Below, in pieces: positions 26,620 to 35,118 of a stretch of 64,000 nucleotides of DNA; positions within the stretch are counted from its first letter, which is position 1, and each line of letters starts with the position of its first letter. The position numbers and the translations under genes are program-made. This DNA is from Candidatus Zhuqueibacterota bacterium. Its GTDB lineage: Bacteria; Zhuqueibacterota; Zhuqueibacteria; Residuimicrobiales; Krinioviventaceae. The notes beneath the pieces are model-generated. The model did not search any database, was not told the origin of the DNA, and was given only the letters and a program-made list of their open reading frames with translations. The stretch is from the NCBI GenBank assembly GCA_016928775.1, contig JAFGKD010000001.1, positions 1 to 64,000 of the forward strand. The letters are read 5' to 3'.

Positions 26620-27807
26620 ATGAAAAATTTCAAGCCCATCGTGCAAAATCATACGTTTATCGGAGTGATATTCGCCTTGTCCGCACTGGGTATCAGTATT
26701 CATGCTTATCTGTTGCCGACCAACATCATCGATGGCGAATTGCATACGCACTATAATAATTATCTTGTGTTCAAATCATCGTTTGCTCATCTTGTGCAAA
26801 AGCTTGATCTGTATGAACTCTACGGCTCCGATCACTTTGACTATTATAAATATAGCCCCTCTTTTGCCTTTCTCATGTTCCCTTTCCACTTTTTGCCAAC
26901 TGTTGTCGGACTTTATCTGTGGAATTTGTTGAATGCACTTTTTGTCTTTTTTTCATTTAAATATGTCCCGCTCCTCAGCGACAAAATCAAAGCCCTCATG
27001 CTGTGGTATGTCTTTTTTGAGCTTTTTGGCTCTTTGCAAAATGCCCAAAGCAATGGAGTCATGGCCGGACTCATTATCGTTGCTTTTGTTCTACTCGAGC
27101 GCGATAAAACTCTGTGGGCGACGCTGGCCCTTGTCCTTTCGGTTTACGTTAAAATATTCGGACTGGTAGCTTTTAGCCTCTTTTTTCTCTATCCCAAAAA
27201 ATTGAAATTTATCCTTTACTCGGTTTTATGGTTTGTTGTTATTTTTGCCTTGCCTCTGTTCGTTGTGGATGTGGACTATGTACTGTCGTCATATCAGAGC
27301 TGGTTGAATTTGCTGCAATGGGATTTTTCTGCCAGTACAGGAATATCATTCATGGGTTTGTTGAATGCTTTTTTGCCCATTCATGTGCCTAAAAATACAG
27401 TTATCGCGCTGGGTATTTTGCTTTTTTGTTTACCGTTGTTTAACAAAAAATCGTGGCAGGATTATCAATTTCGTATCCTGCACCTCGCATCCATTTTGAT
27501 TTGGGTGATTATATTCAATCACAAGGCAGAATCGCCCACTTTTGTTCTTGTGATGTGCGGCATTGCATTCTGGTATTTCACCCAGGAGAAAACGTACCTT
27601 AAATTGGCTCTCATAATCCTCGCCCTTTTGCTTTCATCGTTCTCGCCGACGGATGCCTTTCCACGGATCATTCGCGAGGCCATTATCTTTCCCTATCGAT
27701 TAAAAGCCCTGCCCGGAGTGATCGTCTGGTTTTACATTATATTTGAAATGATGTTCACGCGATACAAGACAACCTTGGTCCGGCCTTTAACCGCAGCCAA
27801 ATTTTGA
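26620..27807 (+). CDS. Polytopic membrane protein, GT87/DUF2029-like glycosyltransferase
   Basis: This 395-residue protein has about nine to ten hydrophobic segments and a large first periplasmic loop. That loop carries NYLVFKSSFAHLVQKLDLY and YYKYSPSFAFLMFPF, the arrangement of the DUF2029/GT87 mannosyltransferase-like family (a conserved acidic loop after helix 1, then a K-[YF]-P/S-P motif). Such enzymes use polyprenyl-phosphate sugars outside the membrane. Here GELHTHY may supply the acidic residue. A weak AGGA ribosome site lies about ten bases before the ATG. Donor and acceptor are unknown. Confidence 0.72.
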   Translation: MKNFKPIVQNHTFIGVIFALSALGISIHAYLLPTNIIDGELHTHYNNYLVFKSSFAHLVQKLDLYELYGSDHFDYYKYSPSFAFLMFPFHFLPTVVGLYLWNLLNALFVFFSFKYVPLLSDKIKALMLWYVFFELFGSLQNAQSNGVMAGLIIVAFVLLERDKTLWATLALVLSVYVKIFGLVAFSLFFLYPKKLKFILYSVLWFVVIFALPLFVVDVDYVLSSYQSWLNLLQWDFSASTGISFMGLLNAFLPIHVPKNTVIALGILLFCLPLFNKKSWQDYQFRILHLASILIWVIIFNHKAESPTFVLVMCGIAFWYFTQEKTYLKLALIILALLLSSFSPTDAFPRIIREAIIFPYRLKALPGVIVWFYIIFEMMFTRYKTTLVRPLTAAKF

Positions 27808-27885
27808 GCCACTGATGCACATGGTGCGACCTGTGGCCGCAGCCAAATTACAAGCCACGGATGCACACGGATGAGCACGGATTTT
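27788..27885. repeat. Imperfect tandem repeat containing ATCCGTG-type words
   Basis: Two units beginning CCGCAGCCAAATT (27791 and 27838) each continue into AAGCCAC/GAGCCAC and GATGCACA. The second unit then carries GCACACGGATGAGCACGGA. These CACGGATG-type words resemble interspersed intergenic repeats seen in many environmental genomes; that link is from memory. A related unit (GGTGCGGCC..GGCCGCAACCAAAAT) recurs at 28022-28047. Confidence 0.5.
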
Positions 27886-27963
27886 TCAGGTTTGCCTCGA
27901 GAAAGTTTTGGGACTGGAGGCTAAAAAGATTAAAATGAATGATATGATCCGTGTTTCATCCGT

Positions 27964-28330
27964 ACTGCAAATCTGCAACATCGTGTTTTTCTAGCAAAGT
28001 TTACAAGCCACGGATTTTCTTGGTGCGGCCAAAGGCCGCAACCAAAATAGTCCGAGGTTACACGGATTGCATAGCGCAGCCTTTTGGTAAAGTATTTATT
28101 TCAAAATCATGCTAAAAATACAAGATGTTACGAATTATCCGGATCAATATGATTTGAAAATGATTTTTAATCCGTGTAAATCCGTGCAATCCGCGGACAT
28201 TTGTCCATGGATTACGCAAATCTTTTTGATGTGGACAAAGATTTATTGATACAGGCAAATAAAGTCCTCAAGGTGCTTTTTGTATTACTGAAAAACTTTG
28301 CTAAAAAACACAATGTTGCAGATTTGTAGT
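27964..28330. mobile_element. Non-coding element bounded by 38-39-bp inverted repeats
   Basis: The left arm 27964-28002 and the right arm 28293-28330 are reverse complements at 36 of 39 positions (one indel, two substitutions). The element is 367 bp and has no open reading frame of note. Its interior carries TCCGTGTAAATCCGTG-type words and an AT-rich centre. Size, long terminal inverted repeats and lack of genes fit a MITE-like or other non-autonomous element. No target-site duplication could be confirmed by eye. The right end lies nine bases from the stop codon of the neighbouring hydrolase gene. Confidence 0.6.
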
Positions 28331-28339
28331 ATAAAAGGG

Positions 28340-29377
28340 CTAAAAAATCGAATGCCGTGAACGATTTGGTACATGCTCCTCACGTGGTCTACTCCTGCGC
28401 AACATAACAGCTCGCTCATGCAGAACACGATCTCGAAATGCCTGACAGGTGCGGGAGCAAAGCAAATCCAGCCTGGACCTGCCCTCGCATAAAAAGTTAT
28501 GGATATATTCAGCACAGACTGATGTCTGTAAATATCCAAACACCGAATGGGGATTGGGCACACCTTCCCACTCGTACGTATTATCGACAAAAATATCGAG
28601 TGGCGACATGTCGTTCGCATTGGGAGCATAGTCATCGCCAAGTGTCGGATCCAATGCGACGATATCCCTCAAATCAGCCAAATTTAGCCATTTTTCCACG
28701 TTGTCGGGAGTTTTCAGCTTGTCAATAACAGGATTACTATAGGTGAATTTTGACATGATTGTTGGCTGTCCCAGAGGACTGCCCATGGTGATGAGCGTAT
28801 GAATTTTGAAAGGATTGTCCGGTTGGCTGAGCACGTCATAGGCGACAATAGAACCCATCGAATGGGCGAGAAGCAGGATTTTTTTATGCCGGTATTTCAA
28901 CAGCAAGTTGCCGAGGCGTTCCAATATGACGTCGCGAATGGGTCGATCACTCGCCTCCAGATAGCCCGTTTGATTACGCAAATAGACTTCCAGGTCATGA
29001 AAACGGGAGTGGATGAGTCGGTCAGAGATACCCTCGAAACTTTCGAGCACCCGATCGCTGTGAAAGAGCTGGTTGGATATTTTTTCCAGTCGCTCCAGCC
29101 GGCGCTGGCGCTTGTGGTCAATCTGGTGGAGAGAGTTGAATTCCAGTTTTTTATATGGATTTTTGAGATAGAGCGGATTGTTTTTATCTAACAAAAACGG
29201 ATCACAGGGTTGTTTGTAGAGCAGGTCAACCCAATAGACCAATTCAAATTGAAAAGTCAACTGCGGCCTTGAGATATTGTCAAAACCATCGCGAATAGAT
29301 AATATCCACCAGTCTTTCAAGATAGCCGCTGCCGGTTTGTTGCGCAGTCCGTGAATACCAATGATGAGACGGTCCAT
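28340..29377 (-). CDS. Alpha/beta hydrolase (lipase/esterase-like)
   Basis: This 345-residue cytoplasmic-looking protein begins MDRLIIGIHGLRNKP, the HG oxyanion region of lipase-like hydrolases. The nucleophile elbow LLLAHSMGSIVAYDVL holds the catalytic Ser, a candidate Asp lies further on, and a candidate His occurs in NPHSVFGYLQTS. The pattern recalls PGAP1-like or DUF676-like esterases. The last ~40 residues are Arg/Cys-rich and look unlike a folded domain (RRSRPREEHVPNRSRH). They run to within nine bases of the inverted-repeat element, so the original 3' end may have been replaced or frameshifted. Substrate unknown. Confidence 0.68.
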   Translation of the reverse strand: MDRLIIGIHGLRNKPAAAILKDWWILSIRDGFDNISRPQLTFQFELVYWVDLLYKQPCDPFLLDKNNPLYLKNPYKKLEFNSLHQIDHKRQRRLERLEKISNQLFHSDRVLESFEGISDRLIHSRFHDLEVYLRNQTGYLEASDRPIRDVILERLGNLLLKYRHKKILLLAHSMGSIVAYDVLSQPDNPFKIHTLITMGSPLGQPTIMSKFTYSNPVIDKLKTPDNVEKWLNLADLRDIVALDPTLGDDYAPNANDMSPLDIFVDNTYEWEGVPNPHSVFGYLQTSVCAEYIHNFLCEGRSRLDLLCSRTCQAFRDRVLHERAVMLRRSRPREEHVPNRSRHSIF

Positions 29378-29509
29378 AAAATCTCCCTCAGCATGCAGAT
29401 AATCGTGCGGCGAATTTACACAACTGTCAGGTCAAATTAAAGGAGAAACCACGATTTTCTTGCATTGATTCTTCAAGATGAGTAAATTCCTTCGGAAAAA
29501 GGAGCGGAA

Positions 29510-30550
29510 ATGAACAATAAAATAGCCAGGCCGCAGAAATCGGGTATATTGTTGACTTTGGCTGCCTTTATGGTTGTGGTCGCCGGACTACGTGCGGCGA
29601 ATGATCTGGTGGTTCGATTTTTATTGGCCTTTTTTATCGCTTTTATCTGCGGTCCCTTTTTCTTTTGGCTGAATCGCCGGGGGCTGCCACGATGGCTGGC
29701 GCTCGTTTTGGTATTGATTGTGATTTTAGGCTTTGGTGCTCTGCTGGGCGTACTCATTGGCACCTCTGTCAATGACTTTACCCACGCCCTCCCGACTTAC
29801 CAGGCCAATTTTGTCAAGATGGTCACCGGCTTGATAACCTGGCTCAACTCAAAAGGTATAGAAGTCCCTCGAGATGCAGTTCTTGAAATTTTTAATCCGA
29901 ATATGATCATGAACCTCGTCGGCAGCATCCTCACCACGTTCACCGGTATGCTCAGTGATTCGTTTTTAATATTACTTATCGTCATTTTTGTTCTCATGGA
30001 AGCTTCCGGCGTGCCGCTCAAAGTCGCATCGATTTGGGGAGATGATTCAGGCACCATGGCTGAATTGAATAAATTTGCCGACAGCATGCAACGCTACATC
30101 ACTTTAAAAACACTCATCAGCCTGGCAACGGGCATTTTTATCTCCATCTTTTTGATCATCATCGGCGTTGATTTCCCATTGCTATGGGGATTGTTGGCGT
30201 TTTTATTGAATTATATTCCGACGATTGGTTCCATCTTGGCATCCATTCCGCCCATTTTGTTAGCGCTCATCCAGATGGGATTGTGGCCGGCAGTTATTGT
30301 GCTGGCAGTCTATTTGGCCGTCAACAATGTGATCGGCGGTTTTATAGAACCGCGCACCATGGGGAAAGGGCTTGGCATTTCGCCGCTCATCGTGTTGCTA
30401 TCGGTCATTTTCTGGGGATGGGTGCTTGGTCCTGTTGGGATGCTGTTGTCCGTACCCCTGACGATGTCCATCAAAATCTACCTTGAAAGCCGGAGCCGTA
30501 CGCGCTGGATCGCCGTGATGTTGAGTCGATCTGTTCCGAAAAAAGACTAG
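29510..30550 (+). CDS. AI-2E family transporter (YdiK/PerM-like)
   Basis: This 346-residue inner-membrane protein has about seven to eight helices. Typical stretches are FFIAFICGPFFFWLNRRGL, the cytosolic helix TYQANFVKMVTGLITWL and the paired motif LNYIPTIGSILASIPP. The late GGFIEPRTMGKGLGISPL and VGMLLSVPLTMSIKI complete the family pattern. Members export or exchange small solutes and have been linked to autoinducer-2 or to sodium/proton antiport, so the substrate is open. The stop codon shares the CTAG at 30547-30550 with the stop of the convergent response-regulator gene. Confidence 0.9.
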   Translation: MNNKIARPQKSGILLTLAAFMVVVAGLRAANDLVVRFLLAFFIAFICGPFFFWLNRRGLPRWLALVLVLIVILGFGALLGVLIGTSVNDFTHALPTYQANFVKMVTGLITWLNSKGIEVPRDAVLEIFNPNMIMNLVGSILTTFTGMLSDSFLILLIVIFVLMEASGVPLKVASIWGDDSGTMAELNKFADSMQRYITLKTLISLATGIFISIFLIIIGVDFPLLWGLLAFLLNYIPTIGSILASIPPILLALIQMGLWPAVIVLAVYLAVNNVIGGFIEPRTMGKGLGISPLIVLLSVIFWGWVLGPVGMLLSVPLTMSIKIYLESRSRTRWIAVMLSRSVPKKD

Positions 30551-31902
30551 TTTTTCAAATTATATTTTTGCAATTTGTAGCGCAAGTGACGTTCACTCAT
30601 GCCGAGCTGTTTCGCTGCTTTTGTTTGAACGCCATTGGATTGCTGCAACGCGTCTTTGATGAGCTGTTTCTCAAAAGCCTCAACGCGCGCCTGAAAGGAG
30701 CCGGAAGAAGTATCATTATGCTGCTCTGTGCCATTTTGCAGGGTTATTGGTAAATCAATAATGTGGATCATCTCATCTCGCGACAGAACCACGGATTGTT
30801 CAATGATATTTTCCAACTCCCGTACATTGCCGGGATAGTCATATTTCATCAATTTATCCATCGCTTCGCGAGAAATAGCGCTGACTGCTTTTTGATGCAT
30901 GTCAGCGTATTTTCGAATGAATGAATCGGCCAATAACGGAATATCAATTTTGCGTTCGCGAAGGGGTGGGATGCTAATTTTAACCACATTAAGCCGATAG
31001 TACAAATCTTCACGAAACTCACCATTTTCAACCATCTCCTCCAAAGGGCGGTTTGTTGCCGCAATGATGCGTACATCTACTTTAATAGGTGTAGACGATC
31101 CTATACGCTCGATTTGATGTTCTTGCAAAACACGCAATAACTTCACCTGCGTGCTGAGCGGAGTGTCTCCGACCTCATCGATAAAAATTGTTCCGCTACT
31201 GGCCTGCTCGAATCGGCCCAGGCGACGCTGCTGAGCGCCGGTAAATGCGCCTTTTTCATGACCGAAAAGTTCGCTTTCGACGAGATTATCCGATAACGCC
31301 GCCATATTCACCGGGACAAATGGTTTGTCGGATCGCGGACTGGCAAAATGGATGGCTTTGGCAATCAGCTCTTTGCCGGTTCCGCTTTCACCTAATATCA
31401 ATGCTGTGGCCGTACTTGATGCAACGCGCGCGGCGATACTCATCGCATGTTCCATCGCACTGCTGGTGCTGATGATGCCGCCAAATCTGTGTCGCTCATT
31501 TAAAAGTTCGCGCAATCTTTTGTTTTCCGAGACCAACTGCTTTTTTTGTAACGTCTTTTGAATCGTCAGGTCGAGTTGCTCGAGATCGATCGGTTTGGTG
31601 ATAAAATCAGTTGCGCCATTCTTCATTGCCGCGGTCGCCGCTTCGATGCTGCCAAAGGCGGTCATCACAATAACATCAATATCCGGATTAAGCGCTTTGG
31701 TTGCCCGTAACAATTCTGCGCCATCCATCACCGGCATGCGCATATCCGTGAGCACGAGATCGATCGTCTCATTTTTAATAATAGTCAGGGCGTATTGCCC
31801 GGATTCGGCGCTTTTGACCACATAGCCTTTTTTCTTTAAAAAGCCGGTGAGCGTCTCACGCTGCGAGATTTCATCATCAACGACAAGAATTGTATAGTCC
31901 AC
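30547..31902 (-). CDS. Sigma-54-dependent response regulator (NtrC/AtoC family)
   Basis: This is a 451-residue transcription activator. The receiver domain (1-120) has the phosphorylated Asp53 in LVLTDMRMPVMDG and Lys103 in ITKPID. The AAA+ domain has GESGTGKE (171-178) and the sigma-54 contact loop GAFTGA (218-223). A Fis-type helix-turn-helix at the end reads TKAAKQLGMSERHLRYKLQK. It lies 21 bases downstream of its kinase gene. A sigma-54-like promoter with a palindromic upstream site lies between this system and the divergent gene at 34230, the obvious candidate target. The stop overlaps that of the convergent transporter gene. Confidence 0.95.
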   Translation of the reverse strand: MDYTILVVDDEISQRETLTGFLKKKGYVVKSAESGQYALTIIKNETIDLVLTDMRMPVMDGAELLRATKALNPDIDVIVMTAFGSIEAATAAMKNGATDFITKPIDLEQLDLTIQKTLQKKQLVSENKRLRELLNERHRFGGIISTSSAMEHAMSIAARVASSTATALILGESGTGKELIAKAIHFASPRSDKPFVPVNMAALSDNLVESELFGHEKGAFTGAQQRRLGRFEQASSGTIFIDEVGDTPLSTQVKLLRVLQEHQIERIGSSTPIKVDVRIIAATNRPLEEMVENGEFREDLYYRLNVVKISIPPLRERKIDIPLLADSFIRKYADMHQKAVSAISREAMDKLMKYDYPGNVRELENIIEQSVVLSRDEMIHIIDLPITLQNGTEQHNDTSSGSFQARVEAFEKQLIKDALQQSNGVQTKAAKQLGMSERHLRYKLQKYNLKN

Positions 31903-31923
31903 TATGCTCAGAGCTCCATTTGG

Positions 31924-33960
31924 TTAACTAATCGGTAAAAAGATGCTGAACGTTGTGCCTTTATTTTCCTCACTGTATACATCAATAGTTCCATTGTGTT
32001 GCGAGATGACCTGCTGGACGACGCTCAAACCAATACCTGTACCTTTTTCTTTTGTTGTAAAATATAGATTGAATAGTTTTTCCACATCTGTTGCAGGAAT
32101 TCCTTTTCCGGTATCCGATATGCGAACGAGGATCGATAAATCCTTCTGTTCACAGGTCATTTGGATTTTAGCGTTCGCCTCGCATGCATCAAGGGCATTC
32201 TGTCCGATATTTAACAGTGCCTGCTTTAGCTTGTCGGCGTCGGCATGGATATCTGGAACGGGGTGACAATGCGCATCGACTTGAACTGCTTTCGCCTGTG
32301 CCTCTTGCCGAAGAAGCGTGGCGACCTCGTGTACAATTGCTGATAAATTGATTCGACTTTTCACCGGCTCAGAGGGTTTGGCGAATTGTAAGAATTGTCT
32401 GATAATGTCATTAATACGTCGCGTTTCATTCACCATTGTGGATGCCAATTGCTTGTACTCGTGTTCATCTGATGTCGGCTGAAATTCGGTTCTGAAACGT
32501 TGTGCAATCATACCAATGGCATTCAAAGGATTACGAATTTCATGTGCCACGCCAGAGGCCAGATGTCCCATGGCAGCAATTTTATCTTTACGTTTGAGGT
32601 TTTCCTCAAGACGTACAAGTTCAGTGATATCCCTGATCACGGCAAACACAATATCCAGTTCACCTTTCTTGTTCTTGACGATATTGATTGTAATAAACAC
32701 GGTCAGCAAACCGTTGGAGGAAGCTAATTTTTCTTCGGGGTAAATTTTGCGCTCACTCGTTTCCAATCCTTTTTTTAAAAAGGGACATATAGCGACGAGC
32801 TCATTTGCACAGGATTTGCCAAGAACATGTTCTGATGCAATCCCAAACATCTTTTCCGCGGCGTCATTCACCAACGTAATGTCACCGTTGTGATCAACCG
32901 CAATAATCGCATCCGTCATGTTTTCGAGCATGCTGCCTGTATGGGTTTCGATGCGCTGATAAGCCTTTTGCAGCGCTCTGACATTTTGATTGCTGATCAC
33001 CCAATTGGCGATCACGCCACCAAAAATAAGCAGCAGGAGGGATGAGATCATTGCGCGCGTAAGAGCGCTGCGCTCCGCCTCCTCGATGTGCGAGGTGCCG
33101 AGTCCAATTCGCAGTAACTCACGTTTCTGTGCTGTAAAAGGATGGATAATCTCAAAGATTCTTTGACCTTTATAATGGATAAAACGCGTGCCTGTATTGC
33201 CACTTGCTTGCGTATCTTTGAGGAGCTTGTCATGAGCAATCGTCGACAATGAATCCACACCTTCTGTAGCGATGATGATTCCCGCAGAATCCTGCAGAGC
33301 AATAAACTTGACGCCCTCATTGGCGCCAATCTCACGAATGAGCTTGCCGAGTCCTATGGATCTACGGAATTCGAGCATTTCCTGAGAATCAACATTAAGA
33401 ACCAAAACACCACCTTTGCGGCGCTTTTTGGCGATCGCGAAACGACGACCATCGCCAAAACGACTGCTGCGAAAGCCCATGACCAGCTCATCAACGTTTT
33501 CTTTTTGCATTGCCGTCATCAGATCCGAGGGCGCAGATTTTTCAGCACCCCAACCAAAACCTCTAAACGATGCCATTACTTTATCGCCCTGTGCATCATA
33601 GACGTTGATACGAAATATTCTGTTTTGTTCGGCAACCTTTCTTAGATAGGCTTCATCCAGGCGACCGGCATAGTCCATTTCTTCTAAAAGTCTGGCATTA
33701 TTCGACAACCTCTCGGCAATGATATCCTGTACAAGGTTGTAGGACTCTATGGCATTTTGACTGCCCTTTTCCAGCGCTGTGATAAGTGCCAATGACTGTT
33801 CTTTTAGAATATGAGACAATTCACGTTTTGTCCCCCAATAGTCGAGGACAGCGGAAATGATTAAAATGGCAGCGAGAATGAGGGTCAATGGAATCACAAT
33901 TTTTGTATTCAATTGAAATCGCTGCTTTTTTAAGGATGGCTTTTCAAAAGTAAAATTCAT
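31924..33960 (-). CDS. Membrane sensor histidine kinase with periplasmic sensor and PAS domain
   Basis: The kinase partner of the response regulator, 678 residues from the ATG at 33960. Helix 1 (about 20-42) and a helix near 300-325 bracket a periplasmic sensor of some 260 residues rich in dCache-like strands (FRINVYDAQGDKVMASF, IALQDSAGIIIATEG). A PAS domain follows (SMLENMTDAIIAVDHNGDI), then the HisKA helix with the phosphorylated His473 in SGVAHEIRNPLNAIG. The ATPase domain has NIGQNALDACE, ISDTGKGIP and GTGIGLSVV. An upstream in-frame GTG at 34050 is rejected because that extension would run through a regulatory palindrome. The signal sensed is unknown. Confidence 0.93.
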   Translation of the reverse strand: MNFTFEKPSLKKQRFQLNTKIVIPLTLILAAILIISAVLDYWGTKRELSHILKEQSLALITALEKGSQNAIESYNLVQDIIAERLSNNARLLEEMDYAGRLDEAYLRKVAEQNRIFRINVYDAQGDKVMASFRGFGWGAEKSAPSDLMTAMQKENVDELVMGFRSSRFGDGRRFAIAKKRRKGGVLVLNVDSQEMLEFRRSIGLGKLIREIGANEGVKFIALQDSAGIIIATEGVDSLSTIAHDKLLKDTQASGNTGTRFIHYKGQRIFEIIHPFTAQKRELLRIGLGTSHIEEAERSALTRAMISSLLLLIFGGVIANWVISNQNVRALQKAYQRIETHTGSMLENMTDAIIAVDHNGDITLVNDAAEKMFGIASEHVLGKSCANELVAICPFLKKGLETSERKIYPEEKLASSNGLLTVFITINIVKNKKGELDIVFAVIRDITELVRLEENLKRKDKIAAMGHLASGVAHEIRNPLNAIGMIAQRFRTEFQPTSDEHEYKQLASTMVNETRRINDIIRQFLQFAKPSEPVKSRINLSAIVHEVATLLRQEAQAKAVQVDAHCHPVPDIHADADKLKQALLNIGQNALDACEANAKIQMTCEQKDLSILVRISDTGKGIPATDVEKLFNLYFTTKEKGTGIGLSVVQQVISQHNGTIDVYSEENKGTTFSIFLPIS

Positions 33961-34020
33961 ACAAATGCCTGTTGTTTCATCAATCAATGTATTTATTAGA
34001 TAATGGAAAAAGAATAACGA

Positions 34021-34062
34021 TTCGACCACTTTGTCGATTTTTTCGACCAAATGGTCGAAAAA
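34021..34062. promoter_or_regulatory. Tandem palindromes, probable activator-binding (enhancer) site
   Basis: Bases 34040-34061 hold an inverted repeat with arms TTTCGACCA / TGGTCGAAA around AA; it extends to 11 bp per arm with the flanking T and A runs. Next to it, 34022-34037 repeats the core as TCGAC-N6-GTCGA. Two adjacent dyads about 105 bases upstream of a sigma-54 promoter have the geometry expected for an NtrC-type activator, and such an activator is encoded next door. That it binds here is inference. Confidence 0.6.
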
Positions 34063-34154
34063 TATTGCAGAGTTAAAAACTTGTTGCGAAAGACTTTTTT
34101 ATAAGATCATAATTAATATCTCCTTAGCTTCATCTGAAAATATAATTGAAAAAC

Positions 34155-34170
34155 TGGCACGGCTGTTGTA
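34155..34170 (+). promoter_or_regulatory. Sigma-54 type (-24/-12) promoter
   Basis: TGGCAC-N5-TTGTA matches the sigma-54 consensus TGGCAC-N5-TTGCA with one mismatch in the -12 part (GT for GC). Transcription would start near 34181, about 49 bases before the ATG of the Ca-repeat gene. The neighbouring GAFTGA-containing activator makes a sigma-54 promoter here credible. Confidence 0.6.
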
Positions 34171-34229
34171 TAAGGGACGTGCGAAACAAGACAAATTTTA
34201 AACCATAAATTAAAACAAGGAGTTTTATA

Positions 34230-35024
34230 ATGAAACGGTTTTCAATTTTACTCGGTATGGCTGCTCTTTTAGCGGCTTTTGTTCTTTTCACATCTCAATC
34301 ACTCTATGCCCAGAATGACGATCACGGCGCCGGCTTTGTTGATGAGAACGGCGACGGATACAACGACAACGCCCCCGATCATGATGGTGACGGTATCCCC
34401 AACGGTCAGGATCCGGACTATGCCGCACTGGGATCAAAAACGGGCAAAAAAGCAGATAAAGGTTTTGTTGACGAAAATGGTGACGGCGTCAACGATAATG
34501 CCGCCGATGATGATGGTGACGGCATTCCGAATGGCCAGGATGAAGATTATGTCAAGCCGGAAGATGGTTCAGGACAGCAGCTTCGCCAGGGCGGCAAGGG
34601 TAATGGTAATAATGGTCAAGGGCCGGTTGGATTTGTCGACGAGAACGGCGACGGCATAAACGACAATGCCCCTGATGCAGATGGTGATGGGATCCCCAAT
34701 GGTCAGGATGACGATTTTGTACGATCCGATTCCGGTAAACGCTTCGGCAACAGCAATGGCAGAGCACTGCACGGGTTTGTTGATGAAGATGGTGACGGCT
34801 TTAACGACAACGCCCCTGATGCGGACGGCGATGGGCTTCCGAATGGCCAGGACCCTGATTGGCAAAAACCGGAAGATTGTCTTGGACGCGGTGCCAAGCT
34901 CGGTGGCAATGGCTTTGGCAAAGGTGCTGCAGGTGACAATGGCGTCGGTGCCGGAGAAGGTGGCGACAATGCCGGAAATAATGGCCGAGGCGGCAATGGT
35001 AAAGGCAAAGGTGGCCGAGGTTAG
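34230..35024 (+). CDS. Secreted Ca-binding-repeat protein with Gly-rich tail
   Basis: This 264-residue exported protein has a signal peptide (1-27, ending SLYAQ). Four near-identical units at about residues 35-64, 78-107, 134-163 and 182-211 read GFVDENGDGxNDNAPDxDG then DGIPNGQDxDY. Each unit holds two DxDGDG loops of the EF-hand/dockerin/thrombospondin-3 type, so eight metal loops in all, most likely calcium. The spacers and the last 50 residues are Gly/Asn/Lys-rich and look disordered. No sorting domain is present. The gene has an AAGGAG ribosome site, its own sigma-54-like promoter and a terminator, and is followed by a beta-barrel gene. Function is unknown; a secreted, stress-induced metal-binding protein is a fair guess. 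Confidence 0.85.
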   Translation: MKRFSILLGMAALLAAFVLFTSQSLYAQNDDHGAGFVDENGDGYNDNAPDHDGDGIPNGQDPDYAALGSKTGKKADKGFVDENGDGVNDNAADDDGDGIPNGQDEDYVKPEDGSGQQLRQGGKGNGNNGQGPVGFVDENGDGINDNAPDADGDGIPNGQDDDFVRSDSGKRFGNSNGRALHGFVDEDGDGFNDNAPDADGDGLPNGQDPDWQKPEDCLGRGAKLGGNGFGKGAAGDNGVGAGEGGDNAGNNGRGGNGKGKGGRG

Positions 35025-35045
35025 AAGAAATAAATCTCCGAAAAT

Positions 35046-35077
35046 GACGGTGATGAGCGTAGCTCGTCACCGTTTTT
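35046..35077 (+). terminator. Rho-independent terminator after the Ca-repeat gene
   Basis: ACGGTGATGAGC pairs with GCTCGTCACCGT (12 bp, one G-T pair, 3-base loop) followed by TTTTT. It separates the sigma-54-driven gene from the beta-barrel gene 40 bases on, which may receive read-through or use its own promoter. Confidence 0.85.
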
Positions 35078-35118
35078 CTCTATTTGAACTTGCGTAACAG
35101 CAGTAAAAGGAAGACAAG

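Noticed and set aside
33961..34050. A 30-residue N-terminal extension of the histidine kinase
   Set aside because: It would run through the regulatory dyad, starts with GTG and adds non-typical sequence ahead of the first membrane helix.
34051..34070. A second sigma-54 site (TGGTCG..TTGCA) overlapping the palindrome
   Set aside because: The GG-to-GC spacing is 14 bases and not 12, so sigma-54 would not fit.
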